From: Lachnospiraceae bacterium
Lineage (GTDB): Bacteria; Bacillota; Clostridia; Lachnospirales; Lachnospiraceae
DNA length: 64,000 nucleotides
Assembly (NCBI GenBank): GCA_009911505.1
Contig: QXXL01000040.1
Span: 1-64,000, forward strand
Direction of reading: 5' to 3'
Shown: piece by piece, positions 20,409 through 30,830 of the stretch
Numbering within the stretch: position 1 is the first letter of the stretch
Layout of the letters: each line of letters starts with the position of its first letter
Program-made: the position numbers and the translations under genes
Notes under the pieces: generated by a model
What the model saw: only the letters and a program-made list of their open reading frames with translations
The model's database searches: none
What the model was told of the DNA's origin: nothing

Positions 20409-20654
20409 TTACATATCCTTTTTTTCTAAGGCTTTGCGGTCTTCTTTTCTTATTTTATTCATAGTGTAAAGCCCAAACCCGATAAAACCGATACCGACCA
20501 AAAAAAAAGCTGCAGCAATCAAGAGGAATAATACATATTCTCCCCCTGTATTGGTAGCCCTGTCTTTAAAAAGCTGATATGCCGTATATATAAAATAAAT
20601 CCCAGCCATAGGATAAATTGCACTACGGCCCCTTGCCCTCATTCTGTCATTCAT
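20409..20654 (-). CDS. Small two-helix membrane protein
   Basis: 81 residues with two hydrophobic helices (residues 11-27 and 38-64, 'YVLFLLIAAAFFLVGIGFIGF') and a charged Lys/Glu C-terminus. The longer frame would begin inside mglC; AAAGAGG before the ATG at 20654 favours the shorter form. Family not recognised. It follows mglC and may be transcribed with it past a weak hairpin. Confidence 0.6.
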   Translation of the reverse strand: MNDRMRARGRSAIYPMAGIYFIYTAYQLFKDRATNTGGEYVLFLLIAAAFFLVGIGFIGFGLYTMNKIRKEDRKALEKKDM

Positions 20655-20683
20655 AAAAAAACCTCTTTTATAAAATGGAATAA

Positions 20684-20709
20684 CCATGAATTCCATATGG
20701 AATCCATGG
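20684..20709 (-). terminator. Hairpin after mglC
   Basis: An 11-bp stem with ATAT loop (CCATGGATTCC read leftwards, one G-T wobble). No T tract follows, so it is more likely a transcript 3' stabiliser or weak stop than a full terminator. Confidence 0.4.
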
Positions 20710-20730
20710 CATCCCAAATGCATTTCTTTT

Positions 20731-21801
20731 TTATTTACGAACCAAGTATTTCCGCATATCAATGGAGCATGCAATCAGAATGATAAGCCCCTTGATGACA
20801 TACTGCCAGTTCTGGTTAACGGATAAGAACTGCAATGCAACGAAGATAATACGCAGCAGGAATACGCCGATAACAACGCCGCTAATCTTACCAGTACCAC
20901 CTACGAAGGATACGCCGCCGATAACGCAGGCTGCAATAGCATCACACTCATAGTTTAGACCTGTTGTTGACGTATTAGAACCAATACGAGCTGACTCAAT
21001 GAATCCCGTAAGGCCATACATAGCCCCTGCCAATGTATGTACCATAATAGTCGTCTTCATGACATTAACACCGGATACGTTGGCAGCTTCCGGATTGGAA
21101 CCAACTGCGAACATATTCTTGCCAAATGTCGTCTTATTCCATACAAACCACATGAAGATAACTATGATAACAGAATACCATACATAGTTCGGGATCGGCG
21201 TCCCACCGATACCAATAAAACTTCCTGTAACAAAAGCCTTAAAAGAGTCATCCAGGCCGGAAAGCGGCTGCCCATTATTGCCGTTGATCATGGTGTACAT
21301 AAGCAGGACGCCATATACAATAAGCTGGGTTGCCAATGTTACGATAAACGGATGCAAACTGAACTTTGCAACGAAGAAGCCATTTACAAAACCTACGACA
21401 GCCCCAACCAAAAGAATAATCAAAATAACTGCCGGAATTGGAAATACTGGCCAATCTGGAAACATCTTGGTAGCATAGGTTGCGGACTGCAGCAAAGACG
21501 CAGAAATACACGCTGTCAGACCAACAACACGCCCTGCCGAAAGATCCGTACCTGTCAGCACGATACATCCGGCAATACCAACGGCAATCGGAATACTCGC
21601 CGCAGACAGGGAAATAATATTCATAAGAGAACCAATTGTTAAAAACCTGCTGTTCTGCGTGTACGTATAAATACATGCAATAACAAGCAGAATATACATC
21701 GCATTGTTAAGCAACGCTTCTTTCCAATAAGTCTTTTTGTCTTTTGCGTCCAGCTCCTGATAAGCCGCGCGGCGACTTTTAATATTATCAACAAACTTCA
21801 T
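20731..21801 (-). CDS. mglC: Galactose/methyl galactoside ABC transporter permease
   Basis: 356 residues with about ten membrane segments. 'SIPIAVGIAGCIVLTGTDLSAGR' and the later 'NVSGVNVMKTTIMVHTLAGAMYG' match BPD_transp_2 permeases of the MglC/RbsC group. It is the third gene of mglB-mglA-mglC, 15 bases after mglA, and forms the membrane pore. The longer N-terminus (MKFVDNIKSRRAAYQELDAKDK) is hydrophilic and cytoplasmic. Confidence 0.93.
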   Translation of the reverse strand: MKFVDNIKSRRAAYQELDAKDKKTYWKEALLNNAMYILLVIACIYTYTQNSRFLTIGSLMNIISLSAASIPIAVGIAGCIVLTGTDLSAGRVVGLTACISASLLQSATYATKMFPDWPVFPIPAVILIILLVGAVVGFVNGFFVAKFSLHPFIVTLATQLIVYGVLLMYTMINGNNGQPLSGLDDSFKAFVTGSFIGIGGTPIPNYVWYSVIIVIFMWFVWNKTTFGKNMFAVGSNPEAANVSGVNVMKTTIMVHTLAGAMYGLTGFIESARIGSNTSTTGLNYECDAIAACVIGGVSFVGGTGKISGVVIGVFLLRIIFVALQFLSVNQNWQYVIKGLIILIACSIDMRKYLVRK

Positions 21802-21816
21802 TATTACAGCCTCCTT

Positions 21817-23316
21817 TTATACGTATTTCGCAGCATAAGTCATAATCTCTTCCTGCGTTGTGTTCTTAGCATCTACTTCACCGGCAAGGCGCCCACCCGA
21901 CATTACAAGGATACGGTCACAGATACCAAGCAGCTCTGGCATCTCAGAGGATACCACAATAACTACTTTTCCTTTATTCGCCAAATCCAGGATCAACTGG
22001 TAAATCTCATATTTTGCACCAACATCAATACCTCGGGTCGGCTCATCCAAAAGCAGGACCTCCGGTTCTGTCAAAAGCCACCTTCCCAAGATAACCTTCT
22101 GCTGGTTACCACCGGAAAGCGAACGAATCTTCGTCTCCTGGGTTGGAGTCTTTGTATGCATCGCGTCAATAGACCACTGTGTATCCTCACGCATAGTCTT
22201 TTCGCTTAAGCAAATGCCAAACTTCAGATGCTTCTTCAAGCTGGAAATAACCGTATTCTCACGGATATGCAAAATACCAAAAATACCAGTCGCACGGCGC
22301 TCCTCCGTCAAAAGGGCAAAACCATTCTTAATCGACTCCCTTGCGTTGCGGTTCTTTACCTCTTTGCCATGCAGCTTGATGACGCCTGCATGCCTGGTAG
22401 CAATACCAAAGATATTCTCTAAAGTCTCTGTACGGCCGCTGCCGTCTAATCCTGCAAAACCGACAATTTCCCCGCTGCGGACTTTAAAGGAAACATCCTT
22501 TAGCAAGGAATACTGGGCTGTAAGTCCTTCTACCTCCAGAACTACTTCACCCGGCTTATTGGTCTTAGGCGGGAACTGATTGCTCAATTCACGGCCAACC
22601 ATCAAACGGATAATCTCATCCATTGTCAAATCTTTCGCCGCTTTTGTCGCTACATACTGGCCGTCTCGCATGACCGTAACATCATCGGAAATCCGTAAAA
22701 TCTCCGCCATCTTATGGGAAATATATATAATCCCGCACCCACGGTCACGCAGCATATTTATAATCTTGAATAAATGCTCCACTTCTTCTTCTGTCAGAGA
22801 AGAAGTCGGTTCATCAAACACAATTATTTTCGATTTAAAGGATACTGCTTTCGCAATTTCTACCATCTGCCTTTGGGACACTGGCATTGTACTCATAATT
22901 CTCCTGGGATCTACATCAATCTCCAGTTCCTTAAAAACTTCCATTGTATCATCATACATCTTTTTCTCATTGATCATTACGCCGCCCAATTTGGGGTAGC
23001 GCCCTAACCAAAGATTATCCATAACATTTCGTTTTAATGCCTGGTTTAACTCCTGGTGCACCATTGCCACGCCGTTTTCAAGCGCTTCCTTTGAGTTGCT
23101 GAAATTTACTTCCTTCCCCTCCAAAAAAATCTGTCCGCTGTTCTTTGCATACATACCGAACAGACATTTCATCAGAGTGGATTTACCTGCACCGTTTTCA
23201 CCCATGAGTGCATGCACAGTCCCTCTCCTCACAGTCAGGGAAACATGGTCCAATGCTTTTACACCAGGAAACTCCTTACATATATCCGTCATCTGCAGCA
23301 AAACATCTTGTGCCAT
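21817..23316 (-). CDS. mglA: Galactose/methyl galactoside ABC transporter ATP-binding protein
   Basis: 499 residues with two ABC domains fused in tandem, as usual for sugar (CUT2) importers. Domain 1 has Walker A GENGAGKS, signature '[15 protein letters not shown]' and Walker B '[11 protein letters not shown]'. Domain 2 has '[14 protein letters not shown]' (degenerate P-loop, normal in this group), signature '[15 protein letters not shown]' and '[14 protein letters not shown]'. It energises import of galactose or glucose bound by MglB. It sits between mglB and mglC. Confidence 0.95.
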   Translation of the reverse strand: MAQDVLLQMTDICKEFPGVKALDHVSLTVRRGTVHALMGENGAGKSTLMKCLFGMYAKNSGQIFLEGKEVNFSNSKEALENGVAMVHQELNQALKRNVMDNLWLGRYPKLGGVMINEKKMYDDTMEVFKELEIDVDPRRIMSTMPVSQRQMVEIAKAVSFKSKIIVFDEPTSSLTEEEVEHLFKIINMLRDRGCGIIYISHKMAEILRISDDVTVMRDGQYVATKAAKDLTMDEIIRLMVGRELSNQFPPKTNKPGEVVLEVEGLTAQYSLLKDVSFKVRSGEIVGFAGLDGSGRTETLENIFGIATRHAGVIKLHGKEVKNRNARESIKNGFALLTEERRATGIFGILHIRENTVISSLKKHLKFGICLSEKTMREDTQWSIDAMHTKTPTQETKIRSLSGGNQQKVILGRWLLTEPEVLLLDEPTRGIDVGAKYEIYQLILDLANKGKVVIVVSSEMPELLGICDRILVMSGGRLAGEVDAKNTTQEEIMTYAAKYV

Positions 23317-23357
23317 AAACCACCCTCCAATCTATATCTTGCATTCTGTACTATTTC

Positions 23358-23387
23358 AAAAAAAGAGGCCGCCACCCTTGGACGGCC
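23358..23387 (-). terminator. Attenuating hairpin between mglB and mglA
   Basis: A GGCCG/CGGCC-based stem followed leftwards by a seven-T run. Placed between the binding-protein gene and the ATPase gene, it would lower mglA/mglC expression relative to mglB, as commonly seen for ABC importers. Confidence 0.6.
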
Positions 23388-23428
23388 ATCTTTCGATTTT
23401 AGTTCATCCTATCCGTTTAACCGATGGA

Positions 23429-24652
23429 TTATTCTCCACCCAAATATGGTGCATATGGAATGTAGATCTTATTAGCAACCTTTTCAGAAATATTGTAAGA
23501 ATCTGTTCCATCCATCAGTTCTTTGCCGGATGCAGCATTCTCTGTCAGGAATGCGATACAATCAGCCATACCTTCTGCATCCTGCTTAATGGTACCAACC
23601 ATCTTGCCGTCAGCAATAAGTGATTTTGCAGCGTCTGTTGCGTCAACACCAAATACCGGGATGGTCTTAGATGTTCCGTCGCCAAGGTTGTAGCCCTTGT
23701 CGTTTAATGCGGAAATAACGCCTTCAGCCATACCATCGTTGTTGCAGATAACAAGCTCGATCATATTGTTGTTGTCTTCATTGTACTGGGAAAGGTTAGT
23801 TGTCATAAAGTTATTTGCTGCTGTAGCGCTCCAGTTACCGTCCTGGTCTACCTGGTAACAGTCTGAGTTGCCGGAATCAAAATACTCTAATTCTGGCTTG
23901 TTTGCCCCGGTCAATACGGTATTGGCATCTTCCACACCGAACTGTGTACGGTAAATTGCTTCTACGTTGCCTAACTGGCCCATCATCATAGCGTACTGGA
24001 TTTTGCCGTCGCCATTTAAGTCGACTGTATCAAAATTCTCTACAAGGTACTCGCCAATCATCTGGCCCTGCATATGGCCTGCTTCTGGAGCATCTGTCCC
24101 TACGAATGCGCACTTGTCATAGCTGCCAAGTACCTTGCCTTCGTCTTCGTCGCCTTCTACTGCACGGTTGAAGAAGATAACCGGAACGCCTGCTGCATTA
24201 GCCTTGTCCACGATCTGCTGGGAAGCATCTACGGAACCGGATGTTACGATGTTAACGATTAACAGATTAGCGCCTGTCTGGATAGCGGTATCAATCTGCT
24301 CATTCTGTGTTGTCTGGTTGCTGTTTGCGTCATAATCCTGATAAGTAACGCCAAGTGAATCTAACTTCGCATCCAATGCAGTACGAACAGATGCGATATA
24401 CGTGTCAGAGAACGCATAATAGAATACTGCTACATTTGCATCACTTAAATCTGCTGTAGAGACACCGTCTGCCGGAGCTTCTGTGCCAGTATTGTCTCCA
24501 AGGGTCTCTTCTGTGTTTGAGCCCACCTCTTCCTGCTGGTTATCTGCCGGAGTATCTGCTGGAGCGTCAGTATCGCCGCCATTACCACAGCCTGCAAACA
24601 TAGATGCTGACATTGCAGCACACAAAAGTACTGCTACAACTTTCTTTTTCAT
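23429..24652 (-). CDS. mglB: Galactose/glucose-binding lipoprotein
   Basis: 407 residues. A lipoprotein signal (lipobox MFAGC, Cys about 21) precedes a low-complexity Asp/Glu/Thr linker and a Peripla_BP_4 fold ('VAVFYYAFSDTYIASVRTALD', 'NLLIVNIVTSGSVDASQQIVDKA'). The segment 'LNGDGKIQYAMMMGQLG' resembles the calcium site loop of galactose-binding proteins. It is the first gene of mglBAC behind two stacked promoters. Its job is to capture sugar at the cell surface, probably galactose released by the GH2 enzyme encoded 5 kb away. Confidence 0.95.
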   Translation of the reverse strand: MKKKVVAVLLCAAMSASMFAGCGNGGDTDAPADTPADNQQEEVGSNTEETLGDNTGTEAPADGVSTADLSDANVAVFYYAFSDTYIASVRTALDAKLDSLGVTYQDYDANSNQTTQNEQIDTAIQTGANLLIVNIVTSGSVDASQQIVDKANAAGVPVIFFNRAVEGDEDEGKVLGSYDKCAFVGTDAPEAGHMQGQMIGEYLVENFDTVDLNGDGKIQYAMMMGQLGNVEAIYRTQFGVEDANTVLTGANKPELEYFDSGNSDCYQVDQDGNWSATAANNFMTTNLSQYNEDNNNMIELVICNNDGMAEGVISALNDKGYNLGDGTSKTIPVFGVDATDAAKSLIADGKMVGTIKQDAEGMADCIAFLTENAASGKELMDGTDSYNISEKVANKIYIPYAPYLGGE

Positions 24653-24710
24653 TTTAAATATCCTCCTTTTTATGTAGCCCGATCAAAAGCCGAACCTTTT
24701 TACAAAACGA

Positions 24711-24775
24711 ATTATAACATAAGGCAAACTTTTTGACAAGAAAAATTATACCATATGACGAAGTTTTTTTAGCAA
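24711..24775 (-). promoter_or_regulatory. Tandem promoters of mglBAC
   Basis: Proximal: TTGTCA (24734-24739), 17-base spacer, TATAAT (24711-24716). Distal: TTGCTA (24770-24775), 19-base spacer, TATAAT (24745-24750). The proximal one is close to consensus. No clear catabolite-response element was found in the region. Confidence 0.75.
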
Positions 24776-24848
24776 TTTCCCTTTATTAGACAAATTTCAG
24801 TAAAATATGTGGATTTTCAAGGTTTTTTTATTATGCAAAATAACCAAA

Positions 24849-25832
24849 TTATGTTTTTTTGCTGTAACGGATAATAATAAGCTCTACAGCATATTTATCG
24901 CCAAGCCGCCCCCCTTTGACTGCCTCCTCGGCTGCCGCCCCTTCCTCCATCGCTTCTAAAAGCAGCTCCCCAGAAAACCCCTTTGACTGCTGCAAATATT
25001 TGCGTACCGCAAACTCTGGCACTTTGGCCTTTGCTGCAATATCACGGGATGCATACCCTTTTTGGGACAGCTCCTTTACCTCCGCCAAAAGCCTAAACTG
25101 CCTGGTAATCAGGTACAAAATCCGCATTGGCGCTTCTTTCAACGCCAAAAGCCCATAGTAAAATTCAAGCGCGCGTTTTTGGTTATGCGCAGATATTGCA
25201 TCTACCATCTCAAAAATTTTATTTTCGGTACGTTCTGTCACAATAGCTTCTACATCCGCAGTTTCAACCACTTCTTTATCCATCGTATAGCACAGCAGCT
25301 TTTCTAGTTCACTGTCAATTGTACCCATATCTGCCCCAGTACGGTTCAAAAACACCTGCATCGTCTCTTTTGTAATTTTCTTATGCCCTTTTGTAATCCT
25401 CCCCAAAATCCAACTCTCCAAAAGGGCTTCCTTCTGCTCCCCAAATTCAACGGCTACCCCGGCTTTGTTTGCGGCTTTAAAAGCTTTTGTACGTTTATCC
25501 GCTTCTGTTTCTACAAAAATAAAACAGGTGCTTTGATTGATTTCATTCAAATAACCCGCTATAGCCTCGTTTGATTTTTTAAAAAAACCGCTTTCCTGCA
25601 CCAAAATGACCCTGCGTTCCGCAAAGAACGGCAAGGTTTCAGCCAGGTCAATCAACTCGGCAGGGTTTACATCCTTCCCCTCATAGGATGAAAAATTCAT
25701 AGTATCCCCTTGTGCCACCATTGCATGCAGAAGTTTGTCCCTGTATTGCTTTTTTAGGTAAGCTTCTTTGCCATAGAGGAGATAGCATTTTTTAAAATTT
25801 CCGTTTTTGATGTCTTCGTCTATTATTTTCAT
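24849..25832 (-). CDS. holA: DNA polymerase III delta subunit
   Basis: 327 residues with the DnaX-like 'CYLLYGKEAYLKKQYRDKL' start, 'NFSSYEGKDVNPAELIDLAETLPFF' and the C-terminal collar domain. It opens the sliding clamp in the clamp loader and is essential. Its ATG overlaps the punA stop (ATGA), so translation is coupled to punA. Confidence 0.93.
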   Translation of the reverse strand: MKIIDEDIKNGNFKKCYLLYGKEAYLKKQYRDKLLHAMVAQGDTMNFSSYEGKDVNPAELIDLAETLPFFAERRVILVQESGFFKKSNEAIAGYLNEINQSTCFIFVETEADKRTKAFKAANKAGVAVEFGEQKEALLESWILGRITKGHKKITKETMQVFLNRTGADMGTIDSELEKLLCYTMDKEVVETADVEAIVTERTENKIFEMVDAISAHNQKRALEFYYGLLALKEAPMRILYLITRQFRLLAEVKELSQKGYASRDIAAKAKVPEFAVRKYLQQSKGFSGELLLEAMEEGAAAEEAVKGGRLGDKYAVELIIIRYSKKT

Positions 25833-26656
25833 TCCGCCATCCCCAAAATCACACGCCAGACAAGCTGCCCAAATTTATCTGCCACCTTATCCGCCGCCCG
25901 CTTCACCTCGTCATGGCTCAGCGGCACAGGCGAAATGCCTGCTGCCAAATTAGAAATACAGGAAATCCCCGCAACCTCCATCCCCATATGGCGCGCTGCA
26001 ACCGCCTCGCACGCCGTACTCATACCGACTGCATCCGCACCCAATATACGGCACATCGCGATCTCCTGCGGCGACTCATACTGCGGCCCTGCCATCTGCA
26101 AATACACTCCCTTTTTCAACGCAATCCCGCACTCCCCTGCCGCCGCACAAACCATCTCCAAAAGCCCCTTATCATATATCCTACTCATATCCGGAAACCG
26201 AACTCCAAGCTCATCTACATTCGGCCCATTAAGCGGCGAAGGCACAAAAGAAGCAATCTGCCCGGTTATCGCCATCAAATCCCCCGGCTGCATCCCCTCC
26301 TTGATACCCCCCGCCGCATTCGTCAAAAGCAGCCGCTGCGCCCCCATTAAACCCATCAGGCGGATTGGAAGCACCACATCCTGCATTGAATACCCTTCAT
26401 AATAATGCACCCTGCCCTGCATGCACACAACCGGAACATCCCTAATATACCCAAGCACAAACCGGCCTTTATGCCCAGCCGCTGTAGAAACCGGAAACCC
26501 TTCTATCTCGCAATAATCAATCACAGCTTCCGTCTGGATCCTCTCCGCAAACCCGCCCAAGCCAGATCCCAAAACCAACGCAGCCTGCGGCTTAAAAGAG
26601 CTCTTCTCCCTTACCCCCCGATAACACCTTTGTAATTTTTCAAACACCTCGCCCAT
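25829..26656 (-). CDS. punA: Purine nucleoside phosphorylase
   Basis: Trimeric PNP family: 'AALVLGSGLGGFAERI' phosphate site, 'GRVHYYEGYSMQDVVLPIR', 'LLLTNAAGGIKEGMQPGDL' and 'VGMSTACEAVAARHMGMEVAGISCISNLAAG'-type core (split here: VGMSTACEA, then ISCISNLAAG). It cleaves purine (deoxy)nucleosides to base and (deoxy)ribose-1-phosphate for salvage. GAGGAGG just inside the 3' end of the kinase gene supports ATG at 26656 (275 residues) over an upstream ATG. It is wedged between the kinase and holA in a tight transcript. Confidence 0.93.
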   Translation of the reverse strand: MGEVFEKLQRCYRGVREKSSFKPQAALVLGSGLGGFAERIQTEAVIDYCEIEGFPVSTAAGHKGRFVLGYIRDVPVVCMQGRVHYYEGYSMQDVVLPIRLMGLMGAQRLLLTNAAGGIKEGMQPGDLMAITGQIASFVPSPLNGPNVDELGVRFPDMSRIYDKGLLEMVCAAAGECGIALKKGVYLQMAGPQYESPQEIAMCRILGADAVGMSTACEAVAARHMGMEVAGISCISNLAAGISPVPLSHDEVKRAADKVADKFGQLVWRVILGMAE

Positions 26657-26666
26657 ACTGGCCTCC

Positions 26667-29600
26667 TCATCTTTCAAACACACCCAGCAATTCTCCCAAA
26701 ATGCCCATCAGCTCCGGCACATCAACCGGCTTTGCAATATGCCCGTTCATCCCGACATCAAGCGCTGCCTTCTTATCCTCGTCAAACGCATTTGCCGTCA
26801 TGGCAATAATCGGAATCCCGGTAACTGCCGAATCCGGCAACGCCCGTATCTGCCTTGTCGCCTCATAGCCGTCCATAATTGGCATCTGAATATCCATAAG
26901 CACCAGATCATACTGCCCCGGCTTGGCATTTTTGAGCTTTTCCACTGCAACCGTACCGTCACCTGCCACATCCAGGACAAACCCGGCTTCCTCCAAAATA
27001 GCCACTGCAATTTCCTGGTTTAACTCATTGTCCTCCACCAAAAGGATTCTCTTACCTGTAAAAGAAACCTTCTTCTGAGCGCCGCCCACTTCTTCTTGTG
27101 CCGCAAACGGCGACTCCAAAACCCCCCTTAATTCCGATAGAAAAATCGGCTTGGAGCAAAATGCTGTAACGCCCGCTTTTTTAGCTTCTTCCTCAATATC
27201 CGACCAGTCATATGCTGTCAGGATAATAATGGGCTTGTCTTCCCGGATAAGCCCCCGTATACGCCGGACAACCTCTATGCCGTTCATATCCGGCATCAGC
27301 CAGTCTATAATATAAGCGGCATATTCATCATCCTGCTCGGCTGCCAGCTTTGTGCGCAGCACCGCTTCCTTGCCGGAAGTCGTCCAATCGGAGCGCATCC
27401 CGATTGTAGAAAGCATTTTCGTTACGCTCGAACAGGTATTAAAATCGTCGTCCGCCACAAGCGCCCGCAGCCCGTGCAGCTGTGGGATGACCTCCTGGCA
27501 CACCGGCCCGCGGCAGGTACGAAACTGCAGCGCCACGGTAAATGTAGTCCCTTTGCCTTCCTCACTGGCAACGGAAATCGTACCGCCCATCATATCCACG
27601 ATATTTTTGGTAATCGCCATTCCAAGCCCAGTGCCCTGGATTCCGCTGACCGTACTGGTCTGCTCCCGCTCAAACGGCTCAAAAACATGCTCCAAAAAGT
27701 CTTTGCTCATTCCAATCCCAGTATCCTTTACCTGGAATTCATAGGAAGCGCACCCTTCCGGCGCATTCCCTTTCTGCAAAATCCGCACGCCCACAATACC
27801 GCCTGGCATAGTAAACTTCATGGCGTTGCTTAACAAATTGAGCAAAAGCTGGTTAAGGCGCAGCTTATCGCACAGTACATGCTCATTGACCACATCTGCT
27901 GTATCAATATAAAACTCCAGCTGCTTTGACGTAATATCCGACTGCACAATCGTTTTCAAATCGTGCATAATTTCAGCCAGCGACGCTTCCTTCTCCTCTA
28001 TTTTAACCTTCCCGCTTTCAATCCGGCTCATATCCAGCACATCGTTAATCAGGCTGAGCAGATGGTTGCTCGACGTCGTAATCTTTGCCAGATAATCCTG
28101 CACCTGCTCCGTGTTATGAATATGCGCCGCCGCAAGGGACGTAAACCCGATAATCGCATTCATTGGCGTACGGATGTCATGGGACATATTGTTTAAAAAC
28201 GTCGTCTTCGCCCGGTTAGCATGCTGCGCTGCCGCTAACGCGTCCTCCAGATCGATTTTCTGCTGCTTTAGCTTCTCCTCCATTTTCTTCTCGTCGTCAA
28301 TATCCACAAAAAGCCCGACAAAGGTTATCGGCGATCCGTCTTCCCGCCTAGAAAGCCTGCCTGCCGCATGGAACCATCTCCACCCGGCATGCTTCGTATA
28401 AAGGCGGTATTCTACGTTATATGTCTTCTTCCCTGTATAATCCCTTACTGTATCCCAGTATTCTGCCAAAATCCGTTCCCTGTCCTCTTCGCGCAGCAAA
28501 TCCGACCAGGATTCTATTTTGTCCGGAAAATCCTCTTTGCCCTCATATCCAAGCATATTCCGAAAAACTTCCGACCAAGTACAGGAAACCATCCGGGCCT
28601 GTTCGTCAAACTCCATGCTCCAAATCCCGGAGCCCATCGCCGCATGGATATTTTCCATTGCCGCCTGTTCCCGCTCGATCTGCGCATACGCGGCGCGGAT
28701 ACGGTTTGTATCTGCTTTTTCCTGTTCCAGCAGAAAACTTGCATTTTTCTTTGACTGGTAAATCAACGTCAGAAATACCAAAAGCATCCCTAAAACTGTA
28801 ATGACAATCTGGATAATACTGCGCCCAAGCATCTCCGAGCTGATGGAACTGATCTGGCCGCTGATTACATTATCCCGGATTAGAATCGTTAACATCCAGT
28901 TTGTGCCTTCCACCGGGACATAGCATAAGTCATCCTTATACCCATGGTAACGGAACGAAACCTGCCCCGCCTTCCCTTGTGCAAAATCATCCTCCAGGCT
29001 GCTGTAGGAATACCCCAGATCCATCTTGGCATCCTTAAGCACCCAAAGCAGGTTGCCGCCCGCCTTTATGCTTCCAAACGGACTGCCCGTGAGGCTTTCT
29101 CCATTGCGGTAATACAGATTGCAGAAGGTTTCGTTATCACTCGTCTGCAATGTCACGGAGCTTAACATCTCGTCAATATTTACTTGGATAAAGCAGGCCT
29201 TAAACGGCACCCCCAAAAAAGAAATGCCTTTCACCGGAATTGCCAGTACCACCTGCTTTTTCGCACCATACAGGTTAGACGTATGGATAACAGGCTCTGT
29301 AAGCTCTTCCGAAAGGAAGCTGTACCTGCTTGTGCCGCTCGTTGTACTGTGTTCTGTATAGACAATCCCTTTTTCATTCACCAGTGCGAACTTGTCTACG
29401 CCATACAGCTTTTTCACTTTCCCCAAAAAGATGCGCAACGTTTCCTGGGATTTTAAATACTCCCCTTCATCCCCCAAAATAGCAAGTGCGTTATCCATAT
29501 AGGTAAACTTATTTTTCAGCTCCTCGGAAACGACTAATGCCCTGCGCCCTGCCAGTTCTTCCAGGTAAAATTCACTGACCTTGCCAACTGCCTGGCTTGT

Positions 29601-29717
29601 CCCGATCCTGGCGCTTCGCGACACCCATATGGTCGTAATAATTAAAATTGCTGCAATCGTAACTGCGCCCCCTATGGCAAAGGCAATGGTCTGTTTTTTC
29701 TGATTTCTCTCCATCAT
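26667..29717 (-). CDS. Hybrid sensor histidine kinase with dCache-like sensor, PAS and two receiver domains
   Basis: 1016 residues. One membrane helix at 10-33 and another at 297-320 bracket an extracellular dCache-like sensor. Then a coiled linker, a PAS domain (about 355-480), HisKA with phospho-acceptor H513 ([10 protein letters not shown]), HATPase ([23 protein letters not shown]), and two receiver domains with D805 and D942 as phosphorylation sites. There is no DNA-binding output domain, so a separate regulator elsewhere, or none, is implied. The binding-lipoprotein gene 15 bases upstream suggests a two-part sensor. An ATG at 29714 is an equally good start. Confidence 0.9.
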   Translation of the reverse strand: MMERNQKKQTIAFAIGGAVTIAAILIITTIWVSRSARIGTSQAVGKVSEFYLEELAGRRALVVSEELKNKFTYMDNALAILGDEGEYLKSQETLRIFLGKVKKLYGVDKFALVNEKGIVYTEHSTTSGTSRYSFLSEELTEPVIHTSNLYGAKKQVVLAIPVKGISFLGVPFKACFIQVNIDEMLSSVTLQTSDNETFCNLYYRNGESLTGSPFGSIKAGGNLLWVLKDAKMDLGYSYSSLEDDFAQGKAGQVSFRYHGYKDDLCYVPVEGTNWMLTILIRDNVISGQISSISSEMLGRSIIQIVITVLGMLLVFLTLIYQSKKNASFLLEQEKADTNRIRAAYAQIEREQAAMENIHAAMGSGIWSMEFDEQARMVSCTWSEVFRNMLGYEGKEDFPDKIESWSDLLREEDRERILAEYWDTVRDYTGKKTYNVEYRLYTKHAGWRWFHAAGRLSRREDGSPITFVGLFVDIDDEKKMEEKLKQQKIDLEDALAAAQHANRAKTTFLNNMSHDIRTPMNAIIGFTSLAAAHIHNTEQVQDYLAKITTSSNHLLSLINDVLDMSRIESGKVKIEEKEASLAEIMHDLKTIVQSDITSKQLEFYIDTADVVNEHVLCDKLRLNQLLLNLLSNAMKFTMPGGIVGVRILQKGNAPEGCASYEFQVKDTGIGMSKDFLEHVFEPFEREQTSTVSGIQGTGLGMAITKNIVDMMGGTISVASEEGKGTTFTVALQFRTCRGPVCQEVIPQLHGLRALVADDDFNTCSSVTKMLSTIGMRSDWTTSGKEAVLRTKLAAEQDDEYAAYIIDWLMPDMNGIEVVRRIRGLIREDKPIIILTAYDWSDIEEEAKKAGVTAFCSKPIFLSELRGVLESPFAAQEEVGGAQKKVSFTGKRILLVEDNELNQEIAVAILEEAGFVLDVAGDGTVAVEKLKNAKPGQYDLVLMDIQMPIMDGYEATRQIRALPDSAVTGIPIIAMTANAFDEDKKAALDVGMNGHIAKPVDVPELMGILGELLGVFER

Positions 29718-29732
29718 CTGCTCCTGTTATCT

Positions 29733-30830
29733 TTAATCCGTTTCACCATATAATGAACGCAGCATGGCCGCAGCGCCGTCCTGGTAAATAATTGTCGTTT
29801 TCTCCTCTGTTTTTTCGGGGTACGCTTCCCCTGGAAGCAGCCCGTCTGCAATCTTAACAGCCACCTGCACAGTATCAAACCCTATAGAATAACAGTCCTG
29901 CACCCCCAGCGCATAAATGGCCCCGTCCCGCAAAAAATGGAGCGCCTCCTGATCGTGGTCCATGCCCACAATGACGATTTGGCCTTCCTTCCCGGCTTCT
30001 GCAACCGCCCTTGCGGCACCCACGGGATTGCTCATATTGCAGCAGACAATCCCTGCCAAATCCGGATGCTGCGCCAGTATATCCTGTGTCAGACGGTATG
30101 CCTTGTCCACCGAATCCTCATCGTACGCAATTTCTGCCACTTCTATTTCGGGGTACTTCCCCAAAACCTCCTGTGCACCGGCTGCCCTGTCCTCATGGCA
30201 GGGGGCGCCTTTCGTCCCCACCAGTATAGCAACCTTCCCAACATACCCAAGCTTCTCACAAAGCGCTTCCGTCAAATCCGCTCCGTCCTCCCGGTTATGG
30301 GTATTGCCCACATATGCAATACGGCTGCACCCTTCTTCTTTACTGGCATCCGAGCTAGAAAACGTCATAATCTTATGCCCATCCTCCATCAATTCATTGA
30401 TGATAGGCGTAACGATTTTTACATCCGCCACATCTACTCCCAGCACATCAAACCCCCTGCCCGACGCATCCGACAAACGCTTAATCTGATCTGCTGCAGA
30501 CACGGCATTTGGCGCAAGGTACTCATAATTAATACTAATCCCTTCATCTTCAAACTGATTTGCAGCATCCTCAATCCCAAGCGCCACCGCGTCCCACCAA
30601 GGGTGGATCATTTTATATGTAAAATAAAAATTATATTCCTTTTTCAGCGGCTGGTAATCATCCAGATCCTGAAGAAAATCAACCGCCCGCATAGTTTCCT
30701 CTGGTACATTTGTCTCCTGCCCTGTTTCCAGAACAGCCGTATCCCCAATTTCCGCCTGCCGGCTGCAGCCACAACATACAGCCGCAAGAGCTGCTAAAAC
30801 AAAGCTGCTGGCGCAAACCCCCTTTTTCAT
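29733..30830 (-). CDS. Sugar-type substrate-binding lipoprotein paired with a histidine kinase
   Basis: About 365 residues. A hydrophobic leader ends in a Cys-rich lipobox-like region (AAVCCGC), followed by a Peripla_BP_4 fold: 'NFYFTYKMIHPWWDAVALGIEDA', 'GFDVLGVDVADVKIVTPIINELM', 'IVIVGMDHDQEALHFLRDG'. It resembles ribose/galactose-type binding proteins, but no permease or ATPase follows; the next gene is the hybrid kinase. It therefore probably reports ligand to the kinase, like LuxP with LuxQ. ATG at 30830 is chosen for the signal peptide; a GTG six bases upstream fits the ribosome site about as well. Confidence 0.82.
   Translation of the reverse strand: MKKGVCASSFVLAALAAVCCGCSRQAEIGDTAVLETGQETNVPEETMRAVDFLQDLDDYQPLKKEYNFYFTYKMIHPWWDAVALGIEDAANQFEDEGISINYEYLAPNAVSAADQIKRLSDASGRGFDVLGVDVADVKIVTPIINELMEDGHKIMTFSSSDASKEEGCSRIAYVGNTHNREDGADLTEALCEKLGYVGKVAILVGTKGAPCHEDRAAGAQEVLGKYPEIEVAEIAYDEDSVDKAYRLTQDILAQHPDLAGIVCCNMSNPVGAARAVAEAGKEGQIVIVGMDHDQEALHFLRDGAIYALGVQDCYSIGFDTVQVAVKIADGLLPGEAYPEKTEEKTTIIYQDGAAAMLRSLYGETD

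Noticed and set aside
29937-30797. A 286-codon plus-strand frame
   Set aside because: Antisense to a well-supported binding-protein gene; composition unlike a real protein.
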